Shown here piece by piece: positions 1 to 3,357 of a stretch of DNA of 5,537 bases. The notes under the pieces are model-generated. The model was not told the DNA's origin. It did no database searches and worked only from the letters and a program-made list of their open reading frames with translations. Numbering within the stretch: the first letter of the stretch is position 1; each line of letters begins with the position of its first letter. This stretch comes from Planococcus sp. (in: firmicutes). Its GTDB lineage: Bacteria > Bacillota > Bacilli > Bacillales_A > Planococcaceae. The position numbers were made by a program, and so were the translations under genes. The DNA is taken from positions 1 to 5,537 of the forward strand of contig JASLAI010000006.1 in assembly GCA_030147225.1 (NCBI GenBank), in the 5' to 3' direction.

Positions 1-923
1 ACAGAAATAATTAATTCCCGAGCCTTATTCTTTGGAGCTGTTTTTAACTGCTTCAAGAGTCGCGCCAGCTCTAATTGGCTGAGCGTTGCCTGCTCTTGAA
101 GGTCTGCCTGGTTTGCTGAACTACTTTGCGAGATCAGGTTATCAATGACCGATGCTGTCTTCAGGCTCCCTGCTTGAAGAACCCTTTGTGCTGCATCGAC
201 AATTGGCGCAGCTTGTTCAAATAGCCGGTATGATTTTTTCAGCACATTATGAGCAGCTAAATTTTCAGGTAAACGAATAATGGTGTAACGGGTCTTACTT
301 GTTAATGAGACGCTTTCCACAATCATTTCTGCCAACCGGGCAACAGCTTCCGTGAGATTACGGGGTTTTACGGCCTGTTCCGAAGAAACCATAACAAAGG
401 TGCCAACATCATAGCGTCTCGCAGCTTCAGCTAGATTTTTTGTGCCAAAGACATTTCCATATAACGACTCGACTGCTTTTTCTTCCGTAACATAGATCTG
501 CTGCTTCCCGGCTGTATGGTAAATAATATCGGGCATGTGCCTTCCAACGATTTCGAAAAGCCTTTTTTTATCCTGGATATTCAAGAGAACGGGAATGATT
601 TCTGTATGCCTTTCCAACAATTTCTGCACCTGCTGCTCAATCGCAGAAAGGGATTGTGGTTCATGCCCAATCAATAAAATCCGGGATGGTTGAAATTGAA
701 CAAGCTGATGGCTAATTTCCGAACCGATCAGCCCACCGGCCCCTGTTACCATGACAACTTTCCCCGTCAAATGCGGAACTGTTTGTAAGACTGCCTGTTC
801 AATTTTTTCTTCAATATTTTCAAATCCCAGCAATACAAAGGTACGTAAATGACGAAAAATGACAAGGAAAGGCATAAGAGAGCGATGAAAAATTCCGAGT
901 AGTCGTTGTTTGGCCATCTTCAT
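1..923 (-). CDS. EpsC/CapD-like nucleotide-sugar SDR protein, probably catalytically dead (C-terminus outside window)
   Basis: An open frame of 307 complete codons runs from ATG at 923-921 to the window edge without a stop. AAGGAAG 7 nt upstream supports this start; an in-frame TAA lies just above it and a second ATG two codons in is an alternative. The protein resembles the polysaccharide-biosynthesis branch of short-chain dehydrogenases (EpsC, CapD, FlaA1, WbpM), which are UDP-sugar 4,6-dehydratases/epimerases. The Rossmann glycine motif TGAGGLIGSE (residues 60-69) is intact, and GNVFGTKNLAEAA and VLQAGSL match conserved family stretches. Family-defining catalytic motifs are altered: the usual STDKAV..PTN.MG..K reads SSEQAVKPRNLTEAVAR (residues 180-196), HAAAHKHVPLME reads HTAGKQQIYVTE (136-147), and the MTRYFMTI segment is missing. 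Long forms carry four N-terminal membrane helices; here there are only about 55 residues, with a hydrophobic patch at 16-34. It is third in the operon, 33 nt after the kinase. The fold assignment is fairly secure; loss of activity is inferred. Confidence 0.85.
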   Translation of the reverse strand, partial: MKMAKQRLLGIFHRSLMPFLVIFRHLRTFVLLGFENIEEKIEQAVLQTVPHLTGKVVMVTGAGGLIGSEISHQLVQFQPSRILLIGHEPQSLSAIEQQVQKLLERHTEIIPVLLNIQDKKRLFEIVGRHMPDIIYHTAGKQQIYVTEEKAVESLYGNVFGTKNLAEAARRYDVGTFVMVSSEQAVKPRNLTEAVARLAEMIVESVSLTSKTRYTIIRLPENLAAHNVLKKSYRLFEQAAPIVDAAQRVLQAGSLKTASVIDNLISQSSSANQADLQEQATLSQLELARLLKQLKTAPKNKARELIIS

Positions 924-956
924 CCTTATTCTTCCTTTCCTGTTAAACCTGCTGAA

Positions 957-1652
957 TTAACTAGTGTAATTATGATAATAGTAATTTTCTTTATTCATCG
1001 GGTAATTATTTAAGACAACGCCTAAAATTAACGCTTTTGCAGTTGCTAAAGAATCCCTCGCTTTTTCGACACTTATCTTTTCGGATTTCCCAGTGTTAAC
1101 CACCAACACCGAACCATCGCATTTGTGGGCAAGAATTTTAGAATCCGTTACGGATAAAATTGGCGGTGAATCGAAAAGGACATAATCGTACAATTCGCGC
1201 ATTTCTGCCATCAATTCATCCAAAGCATCAGACTCGAGCAATTCAGCAGGGTTTGGAGGAATTTGCCCACTCATCAGCAAATCCAAGTTCTGAATGCCGC
1301 TCGCTTTTACTGTTTGTTTTAATTTTCCTTTTCTCAACAATAAATTCGATAGTCCGATATTATTGCCCAATTGAAACGTCCGATACAAAGTAGGACGACG
1401 CATATCCGCATCGATCAGCAATACCTTTTTACCGGTTTCAGCAAAAACAATAGCCATGTTTGCTGCAGTCGTTGACTTCCCTTCTTCCTTCGAAGCAGAA
1501 GTAAATAAGATGACTTTCGAGTCCAGTTCTGGAGTCGAAAAGTTGATATTCGTTCGAATGGTCCGGTATTGTTCAGCCGCAATTGATTGCGGATTAGTAC
1601 GAGCCACCAATTTTCGCGGCATTAACCGCTTTGTCTTTTTCATTGTCCGCAT
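957..1652 (-). CDS. CpsD/CapB/EpsB-family bacterial tyrosine kinase (BY-kinase)
   Basis: This is the cytoplasmic autophosphorylating tyrosine kinase that works with a membrane Wzz-type partner to control exopolysaccharide or capsule polymerisation and export. About 231 residues is the normal size for the stand-alone Bacillota form. Near the N-terminus EQYRTIR matches the ExxRxxR oligomerisation motif. Walker A is SASKEEGKSTTAAN (around residues 52-65), Walker A' is LLIDADMRRPT (78-88), and Walker B is VLFDSPP (158-164). The C-terminal tyrosine cluster NYPMNKENYYYHNYTS supplies five Tyr that would be phosphorylated in trans. The Walker A lacks the usual PGEG sequence but keeps the G-K-S/T core, so activity is expected. 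ATG at 1652 was preferred because GGAGAAGG sits 6 nt upstream; ATG at 1658 abuts that site and remains possible. The gene overlaps the end of the upstream Wzz-type gene, suggesting coupled translation and a fixed stoichiometry. Confidence 0.93.
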   Translation of the reverse strand: MRTMKKTKRLMPRKLVARTNPQSIAAEQYRTIRTNINFSTPELDSKVILFTSASKEEGKSTTAANMAIVFAETGKKVLLIDADMRRPTLYRTFQLGNNIGLSNLLLRKGKLKQTVKASGIQNLDLLMSGQIPPNPAELLESDALDELMAEMRELYDYVLFDSPPILSVTDSKILAHKCDGSVLVVNTGKSEKISVEKARDSLATAKALILGVVLNNYPMNKENYYYHNYTS

Positions 1653-2382
1653 GTACATCCTTCTCCAATCTGTTTGTTAGATTTAATGGTTTTTCCATTT
1701 TTAAATTGCTGTCTACCGGACTGACGACACCCAAAATTTGAAGCCCAGCCATTTCTTCAATATCTTCTTCAGTGCGCACTGTAGTATTCAGTTGTTCCAA
1801 TATGAGGGTAATACCTACCCCAAAAACCAAACCGACAATTGCGCCAATGGCCATGTTGAAAACCGGATCGGGACGAATCGGCTTAGCAGCTGCTCCCGCT
1901 TCCGCTGCAGCCAAAATGCTGACATTATCAACTTTCATCATTTGCTGAATTTCTTCTTGGAAAATCTGTGCCGTTGTATTAGCAATCAGCACTGCCTGTT
2001 CCATAGAAGAATCTTCAACGGACAAACTGACCACTTGTGAGCTTTCAATATTGTTGACGGTAATCCGTTCCGTCAATGATGCCACCGAATCATTTAATTT
2101 CAATTCCTCAATGACATTGCCCAAAATTGCCGGACTTTTGATGATGACGTTATATGTTCCAATCAGCTGAAGATTGGTATCAATATCCAAGCTTTCGAAG
2201 TTCTGGCTGCCCGTTGTGTTTTGGTTAATCAGAATTTGAGTGGTTGCTTGGTAGACTGGTTTCATAATGGTGTAGCTTGCTACAGCACTGAACACAATAA
2301 AAGCCAAAGTGACAAGAATAATCAATGCTTTTCTCTTCTCCATCGCTTTCAGAAATTTATTCAGATTGAATGTACTTTCCAT
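1594..2382 (-). CDS. Wzz/CapA/EpsA-type polysaccharide co-polymerase and tyrosine-kinase modulator
   Basis: This membrane protein sets polysaccharide chain length and activates the cognate BY-kinase through its cytoplasmic tail. The 262 residues are typical of the CapA/YwqC/EpsA group. The Wzz N-terminal region (residues 1-60) contains TM1 at about 19-40. A roughly 130-residue extracytoplasmic helical segment follows. The proline motif AAAKPIRPDPVFN (165-177) precedes TM2 at about 176-197. Cytoplasmic TVRTEEDIEEMAGLQILGVV (201-220) is the conserved segment that contacts the kinase, and a charged tail of about 42 residues follows. The start is well supported by AGGAGG 8 nt upstream of ATG 2382-2380. 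It is the first gene of the polysaccharide operon, following a terminator and a presumptive promoter region. Its last 20 or so codons overlap the kinase gene in another frame. Confidence 0.93.
   Translation of the reverse strand: MESTFNLNKFLKAMEKRKALIILVTLAFIVFSAVASYTIMKPVYQATTQILINQNTTGSQNFESLDIDTNLQLIGTYNVIIKSPAILGNVIEELKLNDSVASLTERITVNNIESSQVVSLSVEDSSMEQAVLIANTTAQIFQEEIQQMMKVDNVSILAAAEAGAAAKPIRPDPVFNMAIGAIVGLVFGVGITLILEQLNTTVRTEEDIEEMAGLQILGVVSPVDSNLKMEKPLNLTNRLEKDVHADNEKDKAVNAAKIGGSY
1659..1666 (-). promoter_or_regulatory. Ribosome binding site that decides the tyrosine-kinase start
   Basis: GGAGAAGG on the minus strand lies inside the Wzz-type coding region. It directly touches the ATG at 1658-1656, which is too close for normal initiation, and lies 6 nt from the ATG at 1652-1650 (10 nt counting from GGAG). 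The inner ATG is therefore favoured. A third ATG at 1643 is 15 nt away and less likely. Confidence 0.6.
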
Positions 2383-2390
2383 AATAGAAT

Positions 2391-2396
2391 CCTCCT
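2391..2396 (-). promoter_or_regulatory. Strong Shine-Dalgarno site of the Wzz-type gene
   Basis: AGGAGG on the minus strand is followed by an 8-nt spacer and ATG at 2382. It is a near-perfect Bacillota ribosome binding site and fixes the start of the first gene of the polysaccharide operon. Confidence 0.85.
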
Positions 2397-2412
2397 AAGG
2401 TTTGTGCTTCAT

Positions 2413-2440
2413 AATTTACATCTTAGAAGGTGAAGGTTAA
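2413..2440 (-). promoter_or_regulatory. Candidate sigma-A-type promoter of the polysaccharide operon
   Basis: On the minus strand TTAACC (2440-2435) and TAAATT (2418-2413) are separated by 16 bp, each matching 4 of 6 consensus positions. Transcription would begin near 2406, giving a leader of about 25 nt that contains the AGGAGG site. The -35 element is weak and overlaps the second TTTAAC repeat, as expected for an activator-dependent promoter. A rival candidate lies upstream: TTGGAA (2500-2495), 18 bp, TATTTT (2476-2471). An operon promoter must lie in this gap if the upstream terminator works, but which one it is remains uncertain. Confidence 0.35.
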
Positions 2441-2452
2441 AAAGACGTTAAA
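2436..2452 (-). promoter_or_regulatory. Tandem TTTAAC boxes with 11-bp period, candidate OmpR/PhoB-family operator
   Basis: TTTAAC occurs on the minus strand at 2452-2447 and again at 2441-2436, with a 5-bp spacer, so the repeat period is 11 bp. A weaker copy, TTTTTA, lies one period upstream at 2463-2458. OmpR/PhoB-family dimers bind head-to-tail half-sites about one helical turn apart; the Bacillus PhoP box (TTAACA-like, 4-6 bp spacers) is a known example. The site lies 17 bp ahead of the candidate -10 element. The regulator encoded just upstream is the obvious candidate binder, but this is inference. Confidence 0.4.
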
Positions 2453-2462
2453 TAATCTAAAA

Positions 2463-2500
2463 ATTCCAATAAAATAGAAAACTTTATAGAAAGATTCCAA
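2463..2500 (-). repeat. Two interleaved short direct repeats upstream of the polysaccharide operon
   Basis: On the minus strand TTGGAAT appears at 2500-2494 and 2469-2463, exactly 31 bp apart or about three helical turns. Between them TTTCTAT appears at 2492-2486 and 2480-2474, 12 bp apart. The stretch is AT-rich, so chance repeats are possible. Same-face spacing upstream of the candidate operator makes a second regulator site conceivable. Confidence 0.25.
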
Positions 2501-2506
2501 ATTTTA

Positions 2507-2582
2507 CTTTCCTCTTGCTTTTATCATCTTTTGAAACTGCTCCTGTTTGGCGATTCCTTCAAAGAACTACAAGCGAGAAAAG
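2507..2582 (-). other. Possible long imperfect hairpin in the intergenic region
   Basis: On the minus strand CTTTTCTCGCTTG (2582-2570) can pair with CAAGAGGAAAG (2517-2507), giving about 11 pairs with a 2-nt bulge and one G-T pair. Nested inside, CTTTGAA (2564-2558) pairs with TTCAAAAG (2535-2528) with one bulged A. The apical loop of about 22 nt can form a short CGCC/GGAG stem with a mismatch. I do not recognise it as a known riboswitch. It would be transcribed only if a promoter lies above 2582, where TCGACA resembles a -35 element but no good -10 follows. Confidence 0.2.
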
Positions 2583-2607
2583 CTTAAGCCAAATGATGTG
2601 TCGACGC

Positions 2608-2645
2608 AAAAAAAGCATTCGGCTTATGCAAGCCGAATGCTTTTT
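2608..2645 (-). terminator. Rho-independent terminator of the sensor kinase/response regulator operon
   Basis: A perfect 11-bp stem, GCATTCGGCTT (2615-2625) with AAGCCGAATGC (2630-2640), closes a 4-nt loop. On the minus strand it is followed by seven T (2614-2608) and preceded by five A that can extend the stem. The upstream A-run overlaps the TAA stop of the response regulator (2646-2644), so the hairpin begins immediately after translation ends. It separates the two-component operon from the polysaccharide operon. The plus strand has only five T, and no plus-strand gene needs it. Confidence 0.92.
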
Positions 2646-3339
2646 ACTCTAATATGAATTTGTAGCCAAAGCCCCGCACTGTCTGGATAAAGCGTGGGTT
2701 GGCTGGATCTGGTTCGATTTTTCTCCGCAAATTACTGATATGCACTTTGACGGTCTGCAAATCACCTTCAGAATAATAGCCCCATACTTGATCATACAAT
2801 TGTTCAGCGGTCCACACCCGATTTGGCGTCTGGGCAAGCAGCAGCAATAACTGAAACTCTTTGTGGTAAAGCTTTATTGGATTTCCTGCAATATAGAGTT
2901 CGCGGGCATCTACATGTATGTGTAAGTCGTTGTACTTCAGAATGGTCAATTGATCTTCCTCATTGCTCTTCCAGCCGTTTCTCCGAAGAATCGCGCGGAT
3001 GCGGGCTTCAAGTTCATTAAAATCAAAAGGCTTGGTGATGTAATCATCGCCTCCAGCCTCGAGTCCTTGAATTTTATAAACCAGCTCTTTTCGATAGCTG
3101 ACAAAAAGAATCGGCAAAGTGGTTTTCAAGCGGATTTTTTCACATACTTCCAATCCATTCATGCCGGGCATTTCAACATCCAGTAAGATAAGATCCGGTT
3201 TTTCCCGTTCCAACAATTCAAGGGCTTGAAAACCATCTTCAGCCTGTAGAATGCCATAACCTTTCTTAAGAAGAAACAAACGCATCAATTCACGGATTCC
3301 ATCGTCATCTTCTACAATCATTACGGTGGCAGCATTCAT
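2644..3339 (-). CDS. OmpR/PhoB-family response regulator
   Basis: This is a DNA-binding response regulator of 231 residues, the usual full length. The N-terminal receiver (about residues 4-118) is fully canonical: acidic cluster E10-D11-D12, phosphoacceptor D54 in LILLDVEMPGMNG, switch S81, and K103 in DDYITKPFD. A linker leads to the winged-helix Trans_reg_C domain (about 132-231). That domain includes LYHKEFQLLLLLAQTPNRVW, the recognition region LQTVKVHISNLRRKI and the terminal wing TVRGFGYKF. ATG at 3339 has GGAGG with a 7-nt spacer. The gene begins 18 nt after the stop of the sensor kinase and ends at a terminator, so the two form one operon and the kinase's C-terminal core is the likely phosphodonor. 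The first gene downstream is a polysaccharide operon, a plausible target; the cognate stimulus cannot be read here. Confidence 0.95.
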   Translation of the reverse strand: MNAATVMIVEDDDGIRELMRLFLLKKGYGILQAEDGFQALELLEREKPDLILLDVEMPGMNGLEVCEKIRLKTTLPILFVSYRKELVYKIQGLEAGGDDYITKPFDFNELEARIRAILRRNGWKSNEEDQLTILKYNDLHIHVDARELYIAGNPIKLYHKEFQLLLLLAQTPNRVWTAEQLYDQVWGYYSEGDLQTVKVHISNLRRKIEPDPANPRFIQTVRGFGYKFILE

Positions 3340-3357
3340 CTGTTTTCCTCCTATCCA

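Noticed and set aside
1..923. Calling the EpsC-like gene a pseudogene
   Set aside because: There is no internal stop or frameshift over 307 codons, the NAD-binding motif is intact and the ribosome binding site is good. Divergence is concentrated in catalytic motifs, which fits a pseudoenzyme better than a decaying gene.
924..956. An EAR-type antitermination RNA between the kinase and EpsC-like genes, as known between epsB and epsC in Bacillus subtilis
   Set aside because: The gap is only 33 nt, too short for that element, and contains little beyond a ribosome binding site.
1464..1505. Non-canonical Walker A (SKEEGKS) as evidence of an inactive tyrosine kinase
   Set aside because: The G-K-S-T core, Walker A', Walker B and C-terminal tyrosine cluster are all present, and the residues before GK vary within BY-kinases.
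1738..2040. A 100-codon plus-strand open frame opposite the Wzz-type gene
   Set aside because: It is fully antisense to a conserved gene, has a Cys/His/Asn-rich translation typical of shadow frames, and shows no family resemblance.
2426..2437. Tandem GAAGGT repeat on the plus strand
   Set aside because: A single 6-bp duplication within the candidate promoter spacer is too short to support a separate feature.
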